64,000 nt of DNA from NCBI GenBank assembly GCA_963744935.1, contig CAVUVM010000002.1, positions 1 to 64,000 on the forward strand, written 5' to 3'. The notes beneath the pieces were generated by a model that saw only the letters and a program-made list of their open reading frames with translations, did no database searches and was not told the origin of the DNA. Shown here one piece after another: positions 1 through 6,814 of the stretch (positions are counted from its first letter, which is position 1; each line of letters starts with the position of its first letter). Origin of the DNA: Bog-473 sp963744935. GTDB taxonomy: Bacteria; Actinomycetota; Acidimicrobiia; Acidimicrobiales; RAAP-2. A program made the position numbers and the translations under genes.

Positions 1-176
1 TGGTGTTCGGGATCATCTCGTCTACTCGAGAGATGCTGGATCCACCCCGGCGCCGCCTGATGCGCGTGCGACGACCATCACGTGAGACCGGTCTGCTCGG
101 CCGCGCCCGGAGGGATCTGCGCGGCGAGGTTCGCGAGCTCTTGTCGCCCTCACGTAGCTCCCCCTTGTCGGGCGCT

Positions 177-598
177 CTAGTCGTCCTTGGGCACGATCAC
201 GACCGGGCAGCGGCTGTGATGGGCACACTTGGTGCTCACCGACCCGAGCAGCATGCCGGCGAAGTCGCCACGCCCGCGTGAGCCGACAACGATCAGGTCC
301 GCATCGTCTGACCAAGCGCACAGAAGTTGGGCCGGATCTCCTTCGAGGACGACCGGACGGACCTCGACTGCGGGATGCGGGCCGGCAACCTCCGCGATGG
401 TCTCAAGAAGGCGTTCCCTTGCCCTCTTGGCGATCTCCTTGTGATCAACGGAGTAGTGGAACTTCGCGAAGTCGTACGGGCTCTCCCACACAATGACCGC
501 ATCGAGCACCGCCCCACGCGCCGTAGCCTCCTCGATGGCCCAACGCAGAGCTGCCGCGATCCTATCGAGCCGTCGACACCTACCAGGATCCGCCCCAC
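177..598 (-). pseudogene. Universal stress protein (UspA domain), frameshifted
   Basis: Single-domain universal stress protein of about 140 residues, a soluble ATP-binding stress factor. The N-terminus (GTG at 598 after a GAGGGG ribosome site) reads VGRILVGVDGS, the usual first strand and phosphate loop. The rest is in another frame and carries the ATP-binding signature VVGSRGRGDFAGMLLGSVS. One base appears to be missing near 560; restoring it joins the halves through the expected helix ALRWAIEEA. As read, the gene is broken. The family call is secure. Whether the lesion is real or a sequencing indel cannot be decided here. It lies just upstream of, and divergent from, a decayed transposase. 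Confidence 0.8.
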
Positions 599-778
599 TA
601 TCCCCTCACCTCCCCACCCGAACTCCCACGCCGTTGCTCGCCAACGTACAGCGTCTACCGCAGCACGACGACGCCGCCGTCGAGCGTGGAGCTGAGCCGG
701 CCAACGCGTAAGGTCCGAATAATCGAACGCGCGGTTGAGCAGGAACTGAACCAGTCCGCGGCGGCTACCGTCCGGCGG

Positions 779-1817
779 ATGTGGCCGCACCGGGTTCGTG
801 GCGGGCTTTGGACGTTCACCTACCTCGCTCTTCGCCACGTGGTTGCGCTCGCCTTTTTCCTCACACGCTCGGAGAGCGCTAACCAGGTCGAACTGATGGC
901 CCTGCGCCACGAGGTCGCCGTGCTCAGACGCCAGGTCGGGCGTCCTGCCTACCAGCCCGCCGATCGCGCCATCCTGGCTGCGCTGAGTCGCTTTCTCTCC
1001 CGCTCCTCCTGGTCCTGCTTTTGGGTGACGCCCGAGACACTCCTCGCATGGCACCGGCGGCTCGTGGCCCGACGCTGGACCTATCCGCACCGTCGGCCCG
1101 GGCGCCCCGCTGTCGACGAGGAGACCACCATGCTCGTTGTGCGTCTGGCCACCGAGAATCCCCGGTGGGGCTACCGCCGCATCCAAGGTGAACTGACGAA
1201 ACTCGGCATCCGATTGGCGGGGAGCACGATTGCCCGGATCCTAAAAGGACCATCGGATCGGACCTGCTCCCCGGCGAGCCGGTCTCACCTGGCGGGCGTT
1301 CTTGCGAGCCCAGGCATCCCATATTGTGGCCACCGATTTTTTCACCGTCGACACGCTCATGCTGAAGCGGCTCTACGTACTCTTCTTCATCGAGCTCGGC
1401 CGGCGACGGGTTTGGATCACGGGGGTCACTGCGCATCCGCACGCGGCGTGGGTCACCCAGCAAGCGAGGAACGTCACCGGCCTTGAAGACGAAGATGTCG
1501 AGGTCAAGTTCCTCCTCCGTGACCGAGATACAAAGTACGTCTCGAGCTTCGACACCGTCTTCAGCGGTGAGGGCGCTCAGGTGCTGCGCACGCCGTTTCG
1601 GACCCCGAATGCCAATGCCCACGCCGAGAGGTTCGTGAGAACGGTCAGATCCGAGTGCCTCGACCATCTCTTGATCGTGAACGCACGCCATCTAGAGCGG
1701 GTTCTTCGCAGCTACGTGCAGCACTACAACGGCCATCGTCCTCACCAAGGGATCTCCCAGGAGATGCCACGACCACGACGATCGACTCCCCCGATGCCAC
1801 GTCCCTCGCTCGACTAG
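779..1817 (+). pseudogene. Integrase-core transposase, frameshifted IS remnant
   Basis: Transposase with an N-terminal helix-turn-helix region (MALRHEVAVLRRQVGRP), a HTH_21-like segment (RWGYRRIQGELTKLGI) and a DDE integrase core. The core has D in IVATDFFTVDT, D in LLRDRDTKY and E in NAHAERFVRTVRSE, and the C-terminal YNGHRPHQG motif is typical of IS3/IS481-like enzymes. The reading frame changes between 1245 and 1256, and removing one base restores the expected sequence. The shift is in the +1 direction and lies inside the enzyme, so it does not fit the -1 programmed frameshift of IS3 elements. I could not identify terminal repeats. The start (ATG 779) is approximate. Confidence 0.8.
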
Positions 1818-2148
1818 ACACACCGACGTCACCCACGCCATCTCCAAGGAGTTCGCCGACATGACCGACTGGGTGGGCTTATCCACGAGTATGAGCTTGT
1901 TGCGTGACAGCTCGCATCGAGTTTCCGGACCCTTCGGGACATCTGTGGACATCGAGGGACGCGGCAATGATCGTGCGCCACCGTATGGTGAGGTTGTCAT
2001 AGGGGTTGCACTTTGCCACCGCGCCAAGGGCGCATCTCCCCGCCAGGGCGTTGTGGAGACCCAACTCCTTAACCTGTGGAGACACCACTCCCGCGCCGCC
2101 ATACACCCTGGCAGCGGGGTTTCATGAACACCCCACCACCACGAATAC

Positions 2149-2186
2149 GGGCCGCTGATCAGGGCATTTGCTCTGATCAGCGGCCC
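2149..2186. terminator. Perfect 14-bp stem-loop, likely terminator
   Basis: GGGCCGCTGATCAG (2149-2162) pairs exactly with 2173-2186 across a 10-base loop and is followed by GTTT. The short T run makes it a plausible intrinsic terminator for leftward or rightward transcripts. No intact gene lies directly upstream, so the parent transcript is unclear. Confidence 0.6.
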
Positions 2187-2200
2187 GTTTCGCGCCAAAA

Positions 2201-2221
2201 GACACGAAGAAGACACAAGAA
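2201..2221. repeat. GACAC-motif repeat shared with 6462-6482
   Basis: This 21-base stretch contains GACACGAA and AGACACAAG in tandem. It matches 6462-6482 at 20 of 21 positions. At 6462 the same motif flanks a putative integration site, so this copy may be a detached integrase arm-site cluster. Confidence 0.5.
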
Positions 2222-2309
2222 TTCGGAGTTCCGTTGGAGCTCTATGAGGGTGCCGGCGAGCAGCACGCGAACGAGTTGGATTTCAGGTCTCCCGCGCTGA
2301 GATTTGAGC

Positions 2310-2326
2310 GACAGGTTGGTCAAGGG
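2310..2326 (+). repeat. Left terminal inverted repeat of the IS5-type element
   Basis: 17 bases, perfectly complementary to 3340-3356. Confidence 0.9.
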
Positions 2327-2441
2327 GAAACCGAAGGCTTAGGGGCCGCGCGGGTAGGTGACCATCCACCGGTCGTTGTGATGGCCCAGATTTGATTCTG
2401 GGTGCGTCCCAACCAACGACCAAGTGGAGGTCACCCCCATA

Positions 2442-3296
2442 ATGCGCGCACTCGAGCCCGAAGTGGTTGATGCGGTCTGGGCCGTCATCGAGCCCCTGAT
2501 CCCCTCGACTCCTGAGAAGCACCCTTTGGGTTGTCACCGGCCCCGGGTCTCGGACCGGTTGTGTTTCTGGGGGATCCTCATCCGCCTGGTCACCGGCTGT
2601 TCGTGGGTGAGTGTCGAGGCGATCCTCGAGTACCAGGTGTCCGACACGACGCTGCGAGCGCGCCGCGATGAGTGGATCGTCGCCGGCGTGTTCGACGCCC
2701 TGCGCTGCCACGCCGTGCATGCCTACGACCGCATCATCGGTCTCGATCTCTCCGAAGTGGCGCTCGACGGGTCCTTGCACAAGGCGCCCTGTGGCGGCGA
2801 AGGCACGGGCAAGAACCCCACCGACCGGGCAAAACTCGGCTGGAAATGGTCGATCGCGACCGATGCTCACGGCATCCCGATCGGCTGGGCCCTCGACGGC
2901 GCCAACCGCAACGACGTCAAGATGCTCGATCCCACCCTCGACGACCTGGCACGTGCGGGGCTGCTCGAGGAGGTCGAGACCCTGCACCTCGACCGGGGCT
3001 ACGACTATCCCAAAGTCCGCGACCAGCTCGCCGGTCGCGGACTCGACGATCTCAACATTCAGCTCCGCTCGAGACACATCACCACCTCCGTCAAACAACC
3101 GATGCGGCTCGGGCTGCGCTGGGTGGTCGAAGGCACCAACTCGTGGCTGAGTAACTACGGCCAGCTCCGTCGCAACACCGATCGGCGAACCCGACACCGC
3201 CATGCCCAGCTCTGCCTGGTCGTCGCCCTGCTCATCACCGCCAAGCTCATCGACTGGCGCAACCGGTGGAGCCCGGACTCACGGCCTATCCGCTAA
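2442..3296 (+). CDS. IS5-family transposase
   Basis: Transposase of 284 residues for the surrounding element. The N-terminal ~100 residues are the DUF4096-type DNA-binding region (RVSDRLCFWGILIRLVTG, then SDTTLRARRDEW). The DDE nuclease fold follows, with D in ALDGSLHKAP, D in LHLDRGYDYP and E in VVEGTNSWLSNY. The length is normal for the family. ATG 2442 is preferred because GGAGGT lies about 10 bases upstream; GTG 2424 is an in-frame alternative. No lesion is visible, so it should be active. Confidence 0.93.
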   Translation: MRALEPEVVDAVWAVIEPLIPSTPEKHPLGCHRPRVSDRLCFWGILIRLVTGCSWVSVEAILEYQVSDTTLRARRDEWIVAGVFDALRCHAVHAYDRIIGLDLSEVALDGSLHKAPCGGEGTGKNPTDRAKLGWKWSIATDAHGIPIGWALDGANRNDVKMLDPTLDDLARAGLLEEVETLHLDRGYDYPKVRDQLAGRGLDDLNIQLRSRHITTSVKQPMRLGLRWVVEGTNSWLSNYGQLRRNTDRRTRHRHAQLCLVVALLITAKLIDWRNRWSPDSRPIR

Positions 3297-3339
3297 TCCC
3301 CTTAGCGAGGACACGGAGCAAAGCGGAGTCCCGCAGCGA

Positions 3340-3356
3340 CCCTTGACCAACCTGTC
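3340..3356 (-). repeat. Right terminal inverted repeat of the IS5-type element
   Basis: 17 bases, perfectly complementary to 2310-2326. Confidence 0.9.
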
Positions 3357-3380
3357 CCGTCCTCGAGATCACAGTGCGAG

Positions 3381-3401
3381 AGGCCGGCCCGTGGCCGGCC
3401 T
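3381..3401. terminator. 9-bp GC hairpin, possible terminator
   Basis: AGGCCGGCC pairs with GGCCGGCCT across the 3-base loop CGT, about 25 bases outside the right end of the IS5-type element. There is no T run, so terminator function is uncertain. Confidence 0.3.
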
Positions 3402-3587
3402 ACATGCTCCTTCTCAGGATTGCTACCGCGTCCATGCCTCCGGTTCGATTGGTGGGCCCATAACGAGGTGGGCTCTCCGGCGAGAGACGTGACCACGGAA
3501 GAAAGCGTCGAACTCCAGGGCACCTACCAGGGGAGGGTTTGGTGATGAGGTTGACCAGCATTCCGGCAGACCTCCCGTCAGTCGGCC

Positions 3588-3958
3588 TCAGGAGGTTGGT
3601 AACGGCGCGAGGTTCTCCGCCGCGCCGAGGAGCGCGTTGGCGTAGTTGAACGCCTGCTCCCTAACCCATTTGCGCCTAACCACGAAGGACCACGCGACCA
3701 GGCAAAGAGCGTTCACAACGACTGTGGCCACAAGCAGGAGGGTCGGTGGTAATCACCACCAACGAGCTGGTAGACGAGAACCGCCACTGCGACCGCGACA
3801 CCCATCGCCGAGGAGGCGATTCGGACCGGTTGCAAGCCCAACACGTTGCGGCGGAAGCCGTAGCTGGCGTTCTCCGCGGCCACACGAGGAAAGGTCTGGG
3901 CGTCGCGCGGGCGCTCTCGGAGCATCCGCACGTAACGGGATAGCCGATTGGCTACCAT
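3588..3958 (-). pseudogene. Small membrane protein, frameshifted
   Basis: A gene hidden by one missing base. The first part (ATG 3958) reads MVANRLSRYVRMLRERP and then NASYGFRRNVLGLQPVR, followed by a transmembrane helix (VAVAVAVLVYQLV). The frame then switches near 3750 to PTLLLVATVVVNALCLVAWS, a second helix, and a conserved-looking tail RKWVREQAFNYANALLGAAE before the stop at 3588. Both halves look like genuine coding sequence, about 123 residues in all, with two membrane spans. I do not recognise the family. It is divergent from the membrane gene at 3967. Confidence 0.6.
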
Positions 3959-3966
3959 GCCCCACC

Positions 3967-4674
3967 GTGAAACGAACCGCCGGCGAACGGATCCTTTTCT
4001 GGGCGATGCCAGCGGTGGCGATCATCTGGATCGCGGCGTTCTTCCTCTTCCCGGGATTCTTGCCGCCCATGTCTCCGCAATGGTCGGCGCAGAAGGTGGC
4101 GGCGTTCTATGCCAACCACACCTCACGCGTTCGCTACAGCATGGTCCTGTTCAACTGGTTCTGCGTAGCGCTGATCCCAATTCTGATGCTGATCGTGGAG
4201 CGTATGCGGGGCATGGCACACCGCACGCCGATTTTGCGGTACTGCGTGATTGGGGTCGCAGGTGCTGCCCCGATCGCCTTTCTCACCGCGACGATCTTCT
4301 GGTTGCTGGCGGCGTTCCGGCCCTATCGGCCCCCCGCTCTCACCCAGCTCTACAACGACTTGGCCTGGATCACGTTCACATGTGGTGTGCCATTCCTCGT
4401 CGCGCTGTGCTTGTTCCTGGCGGTGGCGATCTACCTCGATGAGCAAGCGCGACCCGTGTTTGCGCGGTGGGTCGGCCACTTCAACCTTCTCATCGCCATC
4501 GCGCTGGTGCCGGCAGGGTTTGCCGGCCTGACACTCACTGGACCCTTCGCCTGGAATGGCTTCCTGTCGTTCTGGGTCAAGAACGTCGCCATCGCCCTCT
4601 GGCTCATCGTCATGGCAATGGTGTTGGGACAGGCGCTCGGGCGCGATCGGTTGGCGGAGCAAGCCTCGGCGTGA
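3967..4674 (+). CDS. Hypothetical multi-pass membrane protein
   Basis: About 235 residues, chiefly hydrophobic, with roughly six transmembrane helices. The first begins soon after the GTG start (VKRTAGERILFWAMPAVAIIWIAAFF), and the last spans end near the Arg-rich C-terminus. The sequence resembles the next gene (shared SPQWSAQKVAAFYANHTSR / TPSQVVGWFASRHEG region and FAWNG motif), so the two are tandem paralogs. They overlap by 4 bases and head an operon that continues into cytochrome oxidase subunits III and IV. A role in respiration or membrane energetics is inferred from context only. The GTG start has no strong ribosome site. Confidence 0.7.
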   Translation: MKRTAGERILFWAMPAVAIIWIAAFFLFPGFLPPMSPQWSAQKVAAFYANHTSRVRYSMVLFNWFCVALIPILMLIVERMRGMAHRTPILRYCVIGVAGAAPIAFLTATIFWLLAAFRPYRPPALTQLYNDLAWITFTCGVPFLVALCLFLAVAIYLDEQARPVFARWVGHFNLLIAIALVPAGFAGLTLTGPFAWNGFLSFWVKNVAIALWLIVMAMVLGQALGRDRLAEQASA

Positions 4675-5447
4675 AGCGACCTGCCCTTCTCGACGATCCA
4701 AAGCGCGAGCTGTGGCTAGCTTGGTACGCGACCATCGGCTTCTATTCCCTCTACACCGTCGTCTTCTTCATTATCACGCGCACTCAGCCGCCCGGGAAGC
4801 CGTGGTACACCCCCAGTCAGGTGGTCGGATGGTTCGCCAGCCGCCACGAGGGCCTGCTCATCGGCTTTGCGCTGATCTTCATTTTGGGCGGGCTCTCAGC
4901 TACCTCGATCGCACTGATCACCTACTCAATCCGGCGAATGTCGGTCAGCCGTGCCTTCGCCTATTCCTACCTGATCCTCTACGCCGTCAGTGCGGTCCCC
5001 GGGTTCCTGTTCATCTGCGTGGCCATGACTGTGGGCGCCTTCCGGCCGGATCGCAACCCCGAGATCCTCCGGTGGCTCTACGACCTCGGGTTCCTGTCCT
5101 TCTCCGGCACCATGGGCGTCTTCCTGATCGGCTCGTTGATCTGGATGCTGGCCATCCTGCTCGACAAGAACCGCGTCTTCCCGGCCTGGTTCGGCTACCT
5201 CAACCTGTGCAACGGGCTGACCGAGGTCGTGGTCGCACCCTCGTGGATCTTCCACACCGGCGTCTTCGCCTGGAACGGCGTGATCGCCTGGTGGATCAAC
5301 GTTGCCGTCTTCGGTCTCTACACCGGGGCCTTCATCTTCTTGTTGCGCAACATGATCCTTCGCGAGGATTTCGGGACGGGGCCGCTGCCTGACCTACCAC
5401 CTCAGGAAGGTCGAGGCCGCATTTTGGCGGAGTTCATGGCGCCATGA
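4671..5447 (+). CDS. Hypothetical multi-pass membrane protein, paralog of the preceding gene
   Basis: 258 residues with about six to seven membrane helices. It starts at a GTG that overlaps the upstream stop (GTGA), indicating translational coupling. It shares spaced motifs with the upstream gene, including WYTPSQVVGWFASRHEG near residue 45 and FHTGVFAWNGVIAWWIN near residue 200. The C-terminal tail is cytoplasmic and charged. The end overlaps the start of the oxidase subunit III gene by 4 bases. I do not know a biochemical function. The tight coupling suggests it works with the oxidase module. Confidence 0.7.
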   Translation: MKRPALLDDPKRELWLAWYATIGFYSLYTVVFFIITRTQPPGKPWYTPSQVVGWFASRHEGLLIGFALIFILGGLSATSIALITYSIRRMSVSRAFAYSYLILYAVSAVPGFLFICVAMTVGAFRPDRNPEILRWLYDLGFLSFSGTMGVFLIGSLIWMLAILLDKNRVFPAWFGYLNLCNGLTEVVVAPSWIFHTGVFAWNGVIAWWINVAVFGLYTGAFIFLLRNMILREDFGTGPLPDLPPQEGRGRILAEFMAP

Positions 5448-6040
5448 CGACGACCGAACGCGATGTGTCGGCGGTGCCGGAGGACGAGTCGTCGGAGCAC
5501 GTCCCCGGCGGGCGCGACATCTGGTTCTTCGTGCTGTTCGAATCCCTGGTCTTCACCTCGTATTTCTGCGTCTACCTCTTCAATCGGACACAGCACGAGC
5601 AGGCATTCCTTCTCGGACAGTCCCACCTGCTGCTGTGGCTGGGCGTGCTCGACACGATCGTCCTGCTCTCGAGCTCCTGGGCAGTGGCCCGATGTGTCCA
5701 GCACGCCCGGGGCGGGCGATTCGATCGCGCCCGGCGAGAGGCGTTCCTGACCGCAGGTTTCGGGTTGGTGTTCCTCATCCTCAAGATCGTCGAGTGGGTC
5801 CGACTGATTCACATGGGGCACACGTTCACCAGCAGTCAGTTTTTCCAGTACTACTTCTTCCTGACGGCGATCCACTGCGTGCACCTCTTGGTCGGCTTCG
5901 TCGTACTCGGGGTGCTCGTGTATCAGCTGTCAAGCGAGAAGCGGCGTTCTCAAGTGACGGTTGAGACCTGCGCCACCTATTGGCACTCGGTCGACTTCTT
6001 CTGGGTGTTGATCTTCGCCCTGCTCTACGTGGTGAGGTGA
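5444..6040 (+). CDS. Cytochrome c oxidase subunit III family protein
   Basis: 198-residue integral membrane protein of the haem-copper oxidase subunit III family (CoxC/NorE-like). About five helices are visible, including WFFVLFESLVFTSYFCVYLF, FGLVFLILKIVEW, YYFFLTAIHCVHLLVGFVVL and the C-terminal YWHSVDFFWVLIFALLYVV. The conserved HxxH-type region (THSVDFFW-like) and the final WHSVD..W motif fit the family. It is shorter than canonical subunit III, as in NorE-type proteins linked to nitric oxide or alternative oxidases. No catalytic subunit I is present in this window, so it must partner with one encoded elsewhere. It is coupled to genes on both sides. Confidence 0.85.
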   Translation: MTTTERDVSAVPEDESSEHVPGGRDIWFFVLFESLVFTSYFCVYLFNRTQHEQAFLLGQSHLLLWLGVLDTIVLLSSSWAVARCVQHARGGRFDRARREAFLTAGFGLVFLILKIVEWVRLIHMGHTFTSSQFFQYYFFLTAIHCVHLLVGFVVLGVLVYQLSSEKRRSQVTVETCATYWHSVDFFWVLIFALLYVVR

Positions 6041-6336
6041 TGGTGGAGAACGAGTTCAACAAGCGGCTCTTGGGGGTGTGGCTGATCCTGGTGGCCATTT
6101 CGCTGGCCTACCTGTGGATCGATCATGCGGCCACGCATCTGGGAATTCCCACCGCGAGCACGGTCGTGACCGTGTTCGCCATCTGCTTCGCGTTGATCAA
6201 GGTCCGGATCATCATGCGTGAGTTCATGGAGGTACGTCACGCGCCCCTGGTCCTTCGCCGTCTCACCGATTTCTGGGTGTTGCTCATGGCGGTCGCTCTG
6301 CTCGGGGTGTACTTCGCCGGCATGGCGGTGGCCTGA
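6040..6336 (+). CDS. Cytochrome c oxidase subunit IV-type protein (COX4_pro)
   Basis: 98-residue protein with three predicted helices (LLGVWLILVAISLAYLW, STVVTVFAICFALIKV, FWVLLMAVALLGVYFAG). It has the conserved central IKVRIIMREFMEVRHAP stretch of prokaryotic cytochrome oxidase subunit IV. The ATG at 6040 overlaps the subunit III stop by one base, so the two are co-translated. The subunit III/IV pair without subunits I and II is a recurring arrangement in actinobacteria. It is the last gene of the operon. Confidence 0.85.
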   Translation: MVENEFNKRLLGVWLILVAISLAYLWIDHAATHLGIPTASTVVTVFAICFALIKVRIIMREFMEVRHAPLVLRRLTDFWVLLMAVALLGVYFAGMAVA

Positions 6337-6461
6337 AGTAAAGATGCTCGTTTCCCTGGGGCCACCTTGGGTGGTGGTGGTATCCCCATCATGCGCACGG
6401 GGACGGTTAACCGGACCGAAGTCGGAGCCCTGCGGCCGGACTCGTGAGCGAGCACCATCGC

Positions 6462-6482
6462 GACACGAAAAAGACACAAGAA
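6462..6482. repeat. GACAC-type direct repeats upstream of integration-site copy A
   Basis: GACACGAAA and AGACACAAG occur in tandem here, and a further AGACACC lies 10-15 bases downstream. The segment matches 2201-2221 at 20 of 21 positions. Repeats of this kind next to a core site are typical arm-binding sites of tyrosine recombinases; that role is inferred. Confidence 0.45.
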
Positions 6483-6605
6483 CACAGAAAAGACACCAAA
6501 TAGCGGTCAATGGCGGTCAGTCCCGGCGATTAGCGGACGCTGCGTCTTACCTGTTCAGAGTGCATAAACATCGCTGACGTCGACTTTTGCGTTCGCGCTT
6601 CGGTC

Positions 6606-6674
6606 GGTTCGATTCCCGCCACCTCCAAGGGTGGTCTGGCTGCGAACATGCAGGCCAGAACATCGTTGGAGGTG
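6606..6674 (+). repeat. Integration-site copy A: RNA-gene 3' end plus inverted repeat
   Basis: Contains the T-arm and acceptor end of a tRNA-like gene (TTCGATTCCCGCCACC followed by TCCAA), ending at 6628. The complement of its acceptor (GTTGGAGGTG) is at 6665-6674, with a GGTCTGGC/GGCCAGAA stem between. There is no 5' half of an RNA gene upstream, so this is a copied 3' end, not a gene. Position 70 of the acceptor would be U with discriminator A, which fits tmRNA or tRNA-Ala. Equivalent copies lie at 20602 and 55061. Confidence 0.65.
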
Positions 6675-6814
6675 TGCCGACGCTCCGCTTGACACAGCGG
6701 GACACGAAATGACACGGGACCGGTGTCCCGCGGCCAGTCGCTCACGACACCGGAGCTACCCGGGCACCTCGTTCCTTGACCCCACCGATCGTCTGGGCAA
6801 TCACTGGGAACCTC

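Larger units (their letters stand above)
1818..2309. other. Gene-poor spacer between two IS elements
   Basis: About 490 bases with no convincing gene; the open frames on both strands resemble no family I recognise. It holds a perfect 14-bp hairpin (2149-2186) and a GACAC-type repeat (2201-2221) that recurs at 6462. Both are listed separately. The spacer ends at the left terminal repeat of the IS5-type element. Confidence 0.5.
2310..3356. mobile_element. IS5-family insertion sequence, apparently intact
   Basis: A 1047-bp element bounded by perfect 17-bp terminal inverted repeats (GACAGGTTGGTCAAGGG at 2310-2326, its complement at 3340-3356). It encloses one uninterrupted DDE transposase gene. 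I see no obvious target-site duplication in the immediate flanks. Intact ends and an intact gene suggest recent or ongoing mobility. Confidence 0.9.
6337..6814. other. Intergenic region holding integration-site copy A
   Basis: No gene is supportable here. The region contains a cluster of GACAC direct repeats (from 6462), an RNA-gene 3'-end copy with an inverted repeat (6606-6674), and more GACAC motifs at about 6690-6720 (TTGACACAGCGGGACACGAA). Short frames antisense to the RNA-like segment are artefacts. Confidence 0.6.

Noticed and set aside
1245..1260. Programmed frameshift in the first transposase
   Set aside because: The shift is +1 within the enzyme core. Programmed IS3 shifts are -1 and lie between orfA and orfB, so a mutation or error is more likely.
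6530..6745. Minus-strand open frames reading EVAGIEP or GGGGNRT at the three copies
   Set aside because: They are the antisense translation of the RNA-gene 3' end, a well-known false open frame, and have no independent support.
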